Below the pieces are notes generated by a model. It did no database searches and was not told the DNA's origin. It saw only the letters and a program-made list of their open reading frames with translations. From Alphaproteobacteria bacterium MarineAlpha3_Bin4 (GTDB lineage Bacteria; Pseudomonadota; Alphaproteobacteria; Rhodospirillales; Casp-alpha2): DNA of 7,456 nt. This document shows positions 1 to 6,327 of this stretch, in pieces. The position numbers and the translations under genes are program-made. The stretch spans positions 1 through 7,456 of the forward strand of contig PTLJ01000071.1 of NCBI GenBank assembly GCA_002938045.1, given 5' to 3'. How positions within the stretch are numbered: position 1 is the stretch's first letter; every line of letters starts with the position of its first letter.

Positions 1-805
1 TTGCTGCCGCGTGTCCGGCCGAACGCCGGGCGGTCAAGGAATCGAAAAAAAATAGATCCCGATTTTTTAGCTCCCGCATTACCAGAATCATTCCGTCAAT
101 ATCGGCGGTGAAACGACTGCCCATATGGTTGTTGATGCCGATGTAGCCGTCGAACTGCTCCAGGTGCCAAACAAGATTGTTTTGTAAAACGTGTTCTGGC
201 ATGCCGCTCAAAAGAACGTTTGGACCCGGGTCAACATCGACGCTTTCCGGTTCCATGGGGATATGCATCCAAAGTTCGTGCCCGGCTTGCCGCGCCGCAA
301 ACGTTTGTTCCTTCAATTCCTTGGCGTAGGTAAGGAACGACATTGTCATCGGGCTTGGCAGCCCGACCGCTCGTTGCGTTCGCAGTCGGTCGATTCCAAG
401 ATCGTCGATGACGATCGCGATGCGCGGCCGTTTGTTCAGGGCGACGCCAGTTTCCGTCAAATCCTTGGCGCCCACTATGGTCGGCCCAGCATTATTCCTT
501 TCGACAACTTCGTTTCTCTCGGCCGGTATGATCTTCATGGTGACAACGATTTCTCTCGGCAGCGCTTCTTCGTAGGCGCGTAGTTTTCTATCGGGTTGGT
601 TCGGCTGAATTTCTGGAAACACGGGCTGCGGCTGTGACGGACGCAGTTGTTTCGAGACGGGGTTCAATTGCGATTGGATGATTGGCGGTGTTGCCGGAGG
701 GGGGCGATTGAATACCAGCCCGAGGCCATATCCAATCGCGACGCCGACCAAGGCGAGAAGAACTAAAACCGCCTGCCGTTTAGGGTTTGGCCGGGGGCCC
801 ATCAT
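1..805 (-). CDS. Divergent polysaccharide deacetylase (DUF610/YibQ family), C-terminus cut by window edge
   Basis: The first 268 residues are visible without frameshift; the reading frame continues beyond base 1. Residues 11-32 form a hydrophobic segment after a basic N-terminus (PKRQ), so this is probably a signal anchor or uncleaved signal holding the domain in the periplasm. A Pro/Gln-rich linker of about 90 residues follows. The NodB-like domain then begins with IAIVIDDLGID (129-139), which carries the paired Asp, followed by MHIPMEPES (180-188) and GINNHMGSRFTAD (223-235). These blocks are characteristic of the divergent polysaccharide deacetylase family. That family is usually encoded near envC-like and ctpA-like cell-wall genes and is thought to act on envelope polysaccharide or peptidoglycan; no substrate can be read from the sequence. 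The ATG at 805 overlaps the cueR stop in an ATGA junction, with AAAAGG immediately before it. A second ATG follows at 802 and could be the true start. Placement behind copper genes is unusual. Family confidence is high, function low. Confidence 0.88.
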   Translation of the reverse strand, partial: MMGPRPNPKRQAVLVLLALVGVAIGYGLGLVFNRPPPATPPIIQSQLNPVSKQLRPSQPQPVFPEIQPNQPDRKLRAYEEALPREIVVTMKIIPAERNEVVERNNAGPTIVGAKDLTETGVALNKRPRIAIVIDDLGIDRLRTQRAVGLPSPMTMSFLTYAKELKEQTFAARQAGHELWMHIPMEPESVDVDPGPNVLLSGMPEHVLQNNLVWHLEQFDGYIGINNHMGSRFTADIDGMILVMRELKNRDLFFFDSLTARRSAGHAAA

Positions 806-1239
806 CCTTTTCTGGGGCTGTCCCGAAGCCAGCGCGTCTCGGCACTCTCGCCCTTCACCAGATCGTCGAGAATCGGGCAGTCCGGTCGGTCATCGCCATG
901 GCACCGTTCGGTCAAGTTGATCAACGTTCGGCGGATGGATTTTAGCTTCGAGATCCGTTGTTCAATCTCATCGATATGATTGAGAGCGATGGCCCTGACG
1001 TCGGCGCTGGCGCGGTTGCGGTCGTGCCACAACTTCATAAGGTCACCGACTTCCTTAACCGAGAATCCAAGGTCGCGGGCTCGCCGAATAAACCGGAGCG
1101 TCTCGAGGTCCATTTCCGTGTATTGCCGGTAACCATTACCACCGCGCGCGGGTTCGGGCATAAGGCCGACGCTTTCGTAGTAACGAATGGTTTTCGCCGA
1201 GATATCTGCCTGTCGTGACAAGATTCCGATATTAATCAC
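802..1239 (-). CDS. cueR: Copper-responsive MerR-family activator CueR/HmrR
   Basis: This 145-residue protein has the usual CueR length. An N-terminal winged-helix HTH (INIGILSRQADISAKTIRYYE, about 2-22, then GYRQY at 36-40) is followed by a dimerisation helix (about 80-110) and the metal loop. The loop is C113-x7-C121 in the context CHGDDRPDCPI, matching the Cys pair that binds Cu(I) in CueR. Ser78 in RASADV corresponds to the serine that marks sensors of +1 ions (Cu, Ag, Au). The expected role is to bend the overlong spacer of the copA promoter and activate it when Cu(I) binds. The start chosen is GTG at 1239, because GGAGG lies 6 bases upstream (1250-1246) and it gives the canonical INIG N-terminus. 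A longer in-frame version beginning at 1389 would add 50 non-homologous residues inside copA. The GTG overlaps the copA stop (GTGA), and the stop overlaps the deacetylase ATG. There is no His-rich tail as in E. coli CueR. Confidence 0.93.
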   Translation of the reverse strand: MINIGILSRQADISAKTIRYYESVGLMPEPARGGNGYRQYTEMDLETLRFIRRARDLGFSVKEVGDLMKLWHDRNRASADVRAIALNHIDEIEQRISKLKSIRRTLINLTERCHGDDRPDCPILDDLVKGESAETRWLRDSPRKG

Positions 1240-3686
1240 TGCGTTCCTCCGGGTTGCCAGTTCTTCAGCAGCAGCGAATTGGACACCACCGAGATGCTGC
1301 TCAATGCCATCGCAGCACCTGCTATCACCGGGCTGAGATAGCCGGATGCTGCCAGCGGAATGGCGACGAGGTTGTAGATAAAGGCCCAAAACAAGTTCTG
1401 TTTTATCTTCCGGTATGTAACTCGCGAGACATCGATTGCGTCGGCAATCAATCTAGGCTCGCCGCGCATCAGGGTGATGCCGGCGGCATGCATGGCGACA
1501 TCGGTGCCGGTTCCCATTGCAAACCCGATGTCGGCAGCGGCGAGAGCAGGGGCGTCATTGATGCCATCGCCGACCATTGCCACGGTCTTTCCATCTGCCG
1601 CCAGGCGTTTGATTGCTGCCGCCTTATGGTCGGGAAGAACCTCCGCCAGCACCTGCTCGATGCCGACCTCCTCGGCCACCGCAGCCGCCGTACGTTGATT
1701 GTCGCCGGTCATCATCACCGCCTCAATCCGGTTGCCGCGCAGCACTGAAACGGCCGCTGTGGCTCCCGCCCTTACCCGATCGTTGACGGCGATGATGCCC
1801 AGCAACTGAGGCTCCGGCATTTGCATAACGACCCACATCACGGTTTTTCCGGCGTTTTCAAGAGTACGTGCGCGGCCCTCTAACGAACTCGTGACAATGC
1901 CCTCCTCCACTACAAAACGACGATTGCCAATGGCGAGCGACTGACCGTCGACCGTTGCCTTTAGCCCTAGGCCTGGCTGGCGGGTGAAGTCGGACACGGG
2001 TAGCAGCGGGATACCTTTTTCTTCGGCATGGCGAAGTACGGCATGAGCCAACGGGTGTTCGCTCCCCTGCTGGGCCGATCCCGCCAGGCAAACGAGCCTG
2101 GTTTCATCGCCGGTTGCCGGGACGACAGCGGTTACTGTCGGCCGGCCTTCGGTCAGGGTCCCGGTTTTGTCGAGCACAATAGTAGTGATCCGGTGGGCGC
2201 ACTCGAGGGCTTCCGCATCCTTGATCAACACGCCGTACCTGGCGGCGACGCCGGTACCAACCATGATCGCTGTCGGCGTCGCCAGGCCGAGCGCGCAGGG
2301 ACACGCAATCACTAGTACGGCAACGGCATTGATTATCGCGGTTGGCCCGCTGGCGCCTGAGAACCACCAGCCAAGAAACGTCACGGCTGCAACGGTGACA
2401 ACAACTGGCACGAAGACCGCAGCGATACGGTCGACCAGCTTTTGTACCGGCGCCTTGCTGGCCTGCGCGCCCTGCACCAACTTGATAATGTGGGCGAGCA
2501 CGGCTTCGGCGCCGACCGTCGTGGCCCGAACACGAACTAAACCATCGCCGTTGATGGCCCCACCGGTGACGGGATTGCCGGCTCGTTTTGCTACCGGCAT
2601 GCTTTCTCCGGTGAGCAAGGATTCGTCCATCTGGGTTTTACCGTCTTCGATAATGCCGTCGACCGGCACTCGCTCTCCGGGACGGACGACGACCAGGTCG
2701 CCGGTGCCGACCTCGGCCACGGGAACCTCGATTTCACTTCCGTTCCGCAACAGCCGGGCTGCCACCGGACGTAGCTTCATTAGCGCCCGGATCGCTGCGG
2801 TGGTGCCGTGTTTGGCTCGGCTTTCCAGCAACTTGCCGAGCAGAACGAGAGTAATGATGGCGGTGCTGGCTTCAAAATAAAGATCGCTACCACCAGATTC
2901 AGGAAGGAACGTATTGAACAGACTGAGCCCGTACGCCGCCGAGGTACCGAGGGCGACGAGCAGATCCATGTTGCCGGTTCCGACGCGGATCGCCCCAAAG
3001 GCGGCCCTGTAAAAGCGGGCGCCGGCCCAGAACTGCACCGGTGTCGCCAGCGCAAGTTGTATAATGGCCGGTATGACCCAGACACCGCCGGTCAGTTCCC
3101 ACATCATCTGCAGAACAAGCGGCACGGTCATTGCTGCTGCGACGGCAAAGGTCCTGAGATCCTCGCGCGAGCGCCGGGCAAGCGCCTCTTCCTCCGTTGA
3201 CGTGGCCTCAGCCTCTTTCATGACGCGGGTGCGGTATCCCGCTTGTGACACAGCGTGAACAAGATCGACGATGTCGACCATGTCCGAGATAGTGTTTACC
3301 AGCGCATGTTCGTTGCCGAGGTTGACCAACGCTGACAACACACCGGGAATCCCTGCCAGAGCCCTTTCAACACGACCTGCGCAAGACGTGCAGGTCATGC
3401 CTTGAATAGAGAGCTCGATGGTCTTGTGTGGGACGGAGAAGCCGATCTCGGTGACAGCTGCGGCAATCTCTACGATCGATAGGCTGTTGGCATCGAAGGC
3501 GATATCGGCGCGCTCTGAGGCAAAATTTACGCTGGCCTCCGTGACGCCATTAAGTGCCGACAGCGCCTTCTCAACCCGGGAAGCGCAGCCGACGCAACTC
3601 ATACCTTCGATCGGCAGGGTGGCGGATGCGGTCCCAGTAAACGGAACGGGGAGTTCCGTGGATGAATCCTGTGGCGTCGGCGCCAT
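1236..3686 (-). CDS. copA: Cu(I)-exporting P1B-1-type ATPase CopA
   Basis: This 816-residue inner-membrane pump exports Cu(I) from the cytoplasm to the periplasm at the cost of ATP. Two ferredoxin-like heavy-metal domains sit at the N-terminus, with GMSCVGC (Cys31, Cys34) and GMTCTSC (Cys99, Cys102). About eight membrane helices follow: two class-specific ones near 178-222, then about 238-288, 420-475 and 765-806. Core motifs are TGES (359-362, actuator), CPC (462-464, transmembrane Cu site), DKTGT (phosphorylated Asp506), SEHP (542-545, nucleotide-binding domain) and GDGINDAP (706-713). Tyr771-Asn772 and Met793-x-x-Ser796-Ser797 in the last two helices complete the P1B-1 signature for monovalent copper or silver rather than zinc or cadmium. 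The start is ATG at 3686; an in-frame stop lies just upstream and the ribosome-binding site is weak (AGGG about 17 bases, GGAA about 10 bases upstream). It is the first gene of a coupled unit with cueR, and a CueR-type promoter precedes it. Confidence 0.97.
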   Translation of the reverse strand: MAPTPQDSSTELPVPFTGTASATLPIEGMSCVGCASRVEKALSALNGVTEASVNFASERADIAFDANSLSIVEIAAAVTEIGFSVPHKTIELSIQGMTCTSCAGRVERALAGIPGVLSALVNLGNEHALVNTISDMVDIVDLVHAVSQAGYRTRVMKEAEATSTEEEALARRSREDLRTFAVAAAMTVPLVLQMMWELTGGVWVIPAIIQLALATPVQFWAGARFYRAAFGAIRVGTGNMDLLVALGTSAAYGLSLFNTFLPESGGSDLYFEASTAIITLVLLGKLLESRAKHGTTAAIRALMKLRPVAARLLRNGSEIEVPVAEVGTGDLVVVRPGERVPVDGIIEDGKTQMDESLLTGESMPVAKRAGNPVTGGAINGDGLVRVRATTVGAEAVLAHIIKLVQGAQASKAPVQKLVDRIAAVFVPVVVTVAAVTFLGWWFSGASGPTAIINAVAVLVIACPCALGLATPTAIMVGTGVAARYGVLIKDAEALECAHRITTIVLDKTGTLTEGRPTVTAVVPATGDETRLVCLAGSAQQGSEHPLAHAVLRHAEEKGIPLLPVSDFTRQPGLGLKATVDGQSLAIGNRRFVVEEGIVTSSLEGRARTLENAGKTVMWVVMQMPEPQLLGIIAVNDRVRAGATAAVSVLRGNRIEAVMMTGDNQRTAAAVAEEVGIEQVLAEVLPDHKAAAIKRLAADGKTVAMVGDGINDAPALAAADIGFAMGTGTDVAMHAAGITLMRGEPRLIADAIDVSRVTYRKIKQNLFWAFIYNLVAIPLAASGYLSPVIAGAAMALSSISVVSNSLLLKNWQPGGTQ
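1246..1250 (-). promoter_or_regulatory. Shine-Dalgarno site fixing the cueR GTG start
   Basis: GGAGG on the minus strand, 6 bases from the GTG at 1239 and inside the last codons of copA. It is the strongest ribosome-binding site in the copA-cueR-deacetylase unit, and it decides for the 145-residue form of CueR over the longer open frame. Confidence 0.8.
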
Positions 3687-3688
3687 CG

Positions 3689-3717
3689 CTGACGTTTTCC
3701 AAACCCTCTAGTATAAT
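3689..3717 (+). promoter_or_regulatory. Candidate right-facing promoter for the trpG operon
   Basis: CTGACG (3689-3694), a 17-base spacer, and a perfect TATAAT (3712-3717). Transcription would start near 3724 and give a leader of about 190 bases before trpG. The -35 lies just upstream of the copA start codon, so the promoter sits within the copA control region. The -10 matches the housekeeping consensus exactly; the -35 matches at four of six positions. Confidence 0.45.
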
Positions 3718-3719
3718 GG

Positions 3720-3730
3720 AAGGTAACCTT
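3720..3730. repeat. Perfect 11-base inverted repeat between the divergent promoters
   Basis: AAGGT-A-ACCTT on the plus strand, five perfect pairs around A3725. It lies at the centre of the 20-base spacer of the alternative copA promoter (TTGAAG/TATACT) and directly downstream of the right-facing TATAAT. It could be an operator for either direction or a chance palindrome. Its arms point the opposite way to CueR half-sites. Confidence 0.45.
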
Positions 3731-3756
3731 ATGGGCTTCAATATGGAGAAGGTCAA
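3726..3756 (-). promoter_or_regulatory. Candidate CueR-controlled copA promoter
   Basis: Read on the minus strand: -35 TTGACC (3756-3751), a 19-base spacer, and -10 TAAGGT (3731-3726). The overlong spacer is typical of MerR-family targets. ACCTTC, overlapping the -35, faces GAAG eight bases later, giving the imperfect dyad CTTC-N8-GAAG centred between 3743 and 3744. This resembles the known CueR box (ACCTTCC-N7-GGAAGGT), but the right arm is degenerate and shifted by one base. Predicted transcription would begin near 3719, leaving about 33 bases before the copA ATG. An alternative minus-strand promoter is TTGAAG (3741-3736), a 20-base spacer and TATACT (3715-3710). I prefer the first because its half-site matches CueR targets in sequence and orientation. 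Confidence 0.6.
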
Positions 3757-3790
3757 GGGGCGCGAGAGCCGTAATACGGACAGCGCCGAC

Positions 3791-3819
3791 TTGACGCTGG
3801 CAGGGTGTCCCTGCATTGT
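3791..3819 (+). promoter_or_regulatory. Second candidate promoter for the trpG operon
   Basis: TTGACG (3791-3796), a 17-base spacer, and CATTGT (3814-3819). The -35 is strong (five of six) and the -10 poor (three of six), a balance often seen in alphaproteobacterial promoters. It would leave a leader of about 85 bases. A perfect hairpin or dyad (3800-3814) fills the spacer. Confidence 0.35.
3800..3814. repeat. Small perfect hairpin/dyad in the trpG upstream region
   Basis: GCAGGG-TGT-CCCTGC: a six-pair GC-rich stem with a three-base loop. No U-tract follows on either strand, so it is not a classical intrinsic terminator. Its position between candidate -35 and -10 elements makes an operator plausible. 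If transcribed from the upstream TATAAT promoter it would form a stable stem in the trpG leader. Confidence 0.45.
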
Positions 3820-3911
3820 GTCGCCAACCGCGCAAAGGGCCAAGTTGTCGGCGTACGCATTGTCAGAAAAGGGGTAGCGCCGGATCGCATATATTTTGGT
3901 AACGTGTTGAT

Positions 3912-4496
3912 ATGTTTTTACTAATCGATAATTACGATAGCTTCACCTACAACCTCCGCCACTACCTGGGCGAGTTGGGAGCGGAGGTCGAGGTTCGGCG
4001 CAACGATGCCCTCAACACCGACCAGGCGATAGAACTGGGCGCCGACGGAATTGTCCTCTCGCCGGGCCCCTGCGATCCTGACAAAGCCGGAATCTGCCTC
4101 GATCTGATTGAAAAGGCGGCCGGCAGGCTACCGATCCTCGGTGTTTGTCTCGGTCACCAATGCATTGGCCAAGCTTTCGGAGCGAAGGTCGTTTTGGCGC
4201 CGAAACCCATGCACGGCAAAGTCAGTGAGATCAAGCACAAGGGGACGGCGCTGTTCGACGGCATTCCCACTGACTTCATGGCCACGCGCTATCATTCCCT
4301 GACCCTCGATCCTGACAGTCTGCCCGACTGCTTGGCAGTCACGGCTGAGAGCGACGATGGCGTCATCCAGGGGGTTTCGCACCAGCAGCTGCCGGTACAC
4401 GGGGTGCAGTTTCATCCCGAAAGTATCGCTTCCGAGCACGGCCACCGGCTAATCCAAAATTTTCTCGAGATTTCCAGTGGGAGTCAGGCAGCATGA
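3912..4496 (+). CDS. trpG: Anthranilate synthase component II, glutamine amidotransferase (TrpG/PabA)
   Basis: This 194-residue class-I glutamine amidotransferase has the normal length for a stand-alone TrpG. It hydrolyses glutamine and passes ammonia to TrpE for anthranilate synthesis; many bacteria share the subunit with PabB for p-aminobenzoate. The nucleophile is Cys79 in GVCLGHQ, completed by His168 and Glu170 in QFHPES. The oxyanion-hole loop is SPGPCDP (50-56), and the N-terminus LIDNYDSFTYNL is typical. The start is ATG at 3912, with only a weak ribosome-binding site (GGTAA, about 10 bases upstream). It heads the operon and overlaps trpD by ATGA. trpE, which often lies beside it, is not present; copA faces away on the other side. 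The sequence does not settle anthranilate versus p-aminobenzoate use, but linkage to trpD and trpC favours tryptophan. Confidence 0.96.
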   Translation: MFLLIDNYDSFTYNLRHYLGELGAEVEVRRNDALNTDQAIELGADGIVLSPGPCDPDKAGICLDLIEKAAGRLPILGVCLGHQCIGQAFGAKVVLAPKPMHGKVSEIKHKGTALFDGIPTDFMATRYHSLTLDPDSLPDCLAVTAESDDGVIQGVSHQQLPVHGVQFHPESIASEHGHRLIQNFLEISSGSQAA

Positions 4497-5515
4497 GCGA
4501 CGCACTCAAACCGATCCTAGCCAAAGTTGCAGAAAGTAACAGCCTGACCACCGAGGAGGCGGAAAGGGCGTTCGACATAATCATGTCGGGCGACGCTCTC
4601 GAGTCGCAGATCGGTGCATTCTTGATGGCGCTTCGGGTGCGCGGCGAGACCGTTGACGAGATTACCGGCGCCGTTCGCATCATGCGCGCAAAGGCGACCA
4701 CAATCGAGGCGCCCGATGGTGCCATTGATGTGGTCGGCACTGGCGGCGATGCGTCCGGTACCTACAACATTTCCACCGGCTCGGCGCTCGTCGTCGCCGG
4801 CTGCGGCGTTCCGGTCGCTAAACACGGCAATAAGGCCGTGTCGTCGAAATCCGGCGCGGCCGACGTATTGACAGCTCTCGGCGTCAATCTCGATGCCAAT
4901 ATGGCCTTAATCGAACAATCTATCCGTGACGCCGGGATCGGCTTTCTGATGGCGCCCCGGCACCATAGTGCCATGCGCTTCGTCGGCCCGGTGCGGGCTG
5001 CGATGGGGGTGCGAACGATCTTCAACATCCTGGGCCCGATGTCCAATCCAGCCAGCGTCAAGCGCCAGTTCACCGGCGTTTTCGACAAGCGCTGGGTTGA
5101 ACCGATGGCGGAAGTCCTTGGCAACCTTGGGTGCGAAGCGACATGGGTCGTGCACGGCTCAGACGGTCTCGACGAACTCACCACCACCGGATCATCCTTC
5201 GTCGCCGAGTTGAAGGACGGCAAGGTGACAACCTTCGAAGTCTCTCCTGAGGACGCTGGCCTGCAGCTTGCCAGTGCCGTCGACATCCGCGGCGGAGATC
5301 CGGACGAGAACGCGGACGCTATCCGCGCCATGGTTGACGGCAGCGAGGGCCCGTTCCGCGATATCGTGCTTTTAAACGCTGCCGGCAGCCTGATCGTCGC
5401 TGGCAAGACCGACCGTCTTAAGGACGGTGTTGAGATTGCCGCCGCGGCCATCTCCAAGGGCAAGGTCCGCGCCGCACTTGATAAGTTGATCGAGATCACC
5501 AATTCCGGCTCATGA
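4493..5515 (+). CDS. trpD: Anthranilate phosphoribosyltransferase
   Basis: This 340-residue homodimeric cytoplasmic enzyme joins anthranilate to phosphoribosyl pyrophosphate (PRPP), the second step of tryptophan synthesis. An N-terminal helical domain (about 1-70) precedes the glycosyltransferase family 3 fold. PRPP contacts are in GTGGD (82-86) and KHGNKAVSSKSG (110-121). The anthranilate side includes MAPRHHSAM (153-161) and the Arg174 region (MGVRTIFNILGP). HGSDGLDEL (221-229) supplies the acidic pair that holds magnesium. Length and motifs are standard and no fusion to TrpG is present. The ATG overlaps the trpG stop (ATGA), with GGGAG 9 bases upstream. The end overlaps trpC in the same way, so the three trp genes should be translated in a coupled fashion. 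Confidence 0.97.
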   Translation: MSDALKPILAKVAESNSLTTEEAERAFDIIMSGDALESQIGAFLMALRVRGETVDEITGAVRIMRAKATTIEAPDGAIDVVGTGGDASGTYNISTGSALVVAGCGVPVAKHGNKAVSSKSGAADVLTALGVNLDANMALIEQSIRDAGIGFLMAPRHHSAMRFVGPVRAAMGVRTIFNILGPMSNPASVKRQFTGVFDKRWVEPMAEVLGNLGCEATWVVHGSDGLDELTTTGSSFVAELKDGKVTTFEVSPEDAGLQLASAVDIRGGDPDENADAIRAMVDGSEGPFRDIVLLNAAGSLIVAGKTDRLKDGVEIAAAAISKGKVRAALDKLIEITNSGS

Positions 5516-6327
5516 GCGACATCCTTACCCGGATTTGTGACGACAAGCGCACTCACGTGGCTGCGGCGAAGGCCGGGTGGTCCATCACCGAGGTCGCCGA
5601 AGCAGCTGAGTTTGCTGAACCGCCGCGAGAGTTCACGAAGAGACTCCAGCGCTCCGTCTACGCTGGTGGTTACGGACTAATCGCTGAGATTAAACGGGCG
5701 TCCCCATCGCGCGGCTTGATCCGCGAGGATTTCAATCCGGCAGCGTTGGCCACGGCCTACCGACGCGGCGGCGCGTCGTGCCTGTCAGTGCTAACAGACA
5801 GTCCCTACTTCCAAGGCAGAGATGAACACTTGAGCGAGGCCCACGTGGCTGTCGATCTGCCCGTTCTACGTAAGGACTTCATGCTCGATCCTTATCAGAT
5901 TATCGAATCGCGGGCGCTCGGCGCCGATTGCGTACTTCTGATCATGGCCGCGTTGGATGATGGCCAGGCCGCAGAACTGGAATCCGTTGCCCGAGACTAC
6001 GGCATGGATGTTCTCGTTGAGGTACATGATGGCGATGAACTCGAGCGGGCGCTGAAATTAGAGACTAACCTGATTGGAATAAACAATCGCAATCTCAAGA
6101 CGCTGGAGGTCGATATTGCGGTCACAGAACAGTTGGCGGCGCGGATACCGGCCGACCGAATTACTGTCAGCGAGAGCGGACTATGCAGACCTACCGATCT
6201 GGCGCGGATGTCGCGAGCCGGGGCGAACTGTTTCCTGGTTGGTGAGTTGCTGATGCGTGAGGCAGACGTAGAGGCTGCCACTCGCGCCCTTCTCTCGATT
6301 CCCGAGGGGGCGACAGCTAGCAATTGA
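5512..6327 (+). CDS. trpC: Indole-3-glycerol-phosphate synthase
   Basis: This 271-residue monofunctional (beta/alpha)8 barrel closes the indole ring by decarboxylating carboxyphenylamino-deoxyribulose phosphate. Catalytic residues are visible with family spacing: Lys61 in IAEIKRASPSRG, Lys121 in LRKDFM, Glu170 in LVEVHD, Asn191 in GINNRNL, and Glu221-Ser222 in SESG. The phosphate-binding end is near FLVGELLM. There is no fused TrpF domain, unlike the E. coli enzyme, so phosphoribosylanthranilate isomerase must be encoded elsewhere. The ATG overlaps the trpD stop (ATGA) and has no strong ribosome-binding site of its own, which suggests translation by coupling. Its stop overlaps the start of moaC. 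Confidence 0.97.
   Translation: MSDILTRICDDKRTHVAAAKAGWSITEVAEAAEFAEPPREFTKRLQRSVYAGGYGLIAEIKRASPSRGLIREDFNPAALATAYRRGGASCLSVLTDSPYFQGRDEHLSEAHVAVDLPVLRKDFMLDPYQIIESRALGADCVLLIMAALDDGQAAELESVARDYGMDVLVEVHDGDELERALKLETNLIGINNRNLKTLEVDIAVTEQLAARIPADRITVSESGLCRPTDLARMSRAGANCFLVGELLMREADVEAATRALLSIPEGATASN

Larger units (their letters stand above)
3687..3911. other. 225-base divergent intergenic region between copA and trpG
   Basis: This is the only sizeable non-coding stretch in the window. It carries promoter candidates in both directions, the 11-base inverted repeat and the hairpin described separately. An AT-rich TATATT (3890-3895) sits 17 bases before trpG but has no good -35. An open frame of 48 codons (3731-3877, plus strand) has GGAAGG 7 bases before its ATG. 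It contains no tryptophan codon and no recognisable domain, so I do not call it a gene. No tandem-Trp leader peptide or antiterminator pair is visible. Confidence 0.7.

Noticed and set aside
191..583. 130-codon plus-strand frame at the left end
   Set aside because: It is antisense to the deacetylase, which reads through without a break and carries its family motifs.
1240..1389. N-terminal extension of CueR (195-residue version)
   Set aside because: The extra 50 residues are the antiphase reading of the copA end and have no MerR homology. GTG at 1239 has an ideal ribosome-binding site and gives the family-standard N-terminus.
2167..2880. 237-codon open frame on the plus strand opposite copA
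   Set aside because: It is antisense to a clearly real CopA and has a Ser/Thr/Ala/Pro-rich composition typical of shadow frames in GC-rich genes. It shows no domain.
3800..3814. Intrinsic terminator upstream of trpG
   Set aside because: The stem is good but no T-run follows on either strand.
3571..3843. 90-codon minus-strand frame overlapping the copA start and the intergenic region
   Set aside because: It overlaps copA in another frame and crosses the predicted copA promoter. It has no domain and no convincing ribosome-binding site.
3687..3911. Classical trp attenuator
   Set aside because: No short frame with tandem Trp codons and no alternating terminator/antiterminator stems could be found before trpG.
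4762..5556. 264-codon open frame on the minus strand opposite trpD
   Set aside because: It lies almost wholly antisense to trpD, whose motifs are complete. The translation has no recognisable family and has shadow composition.
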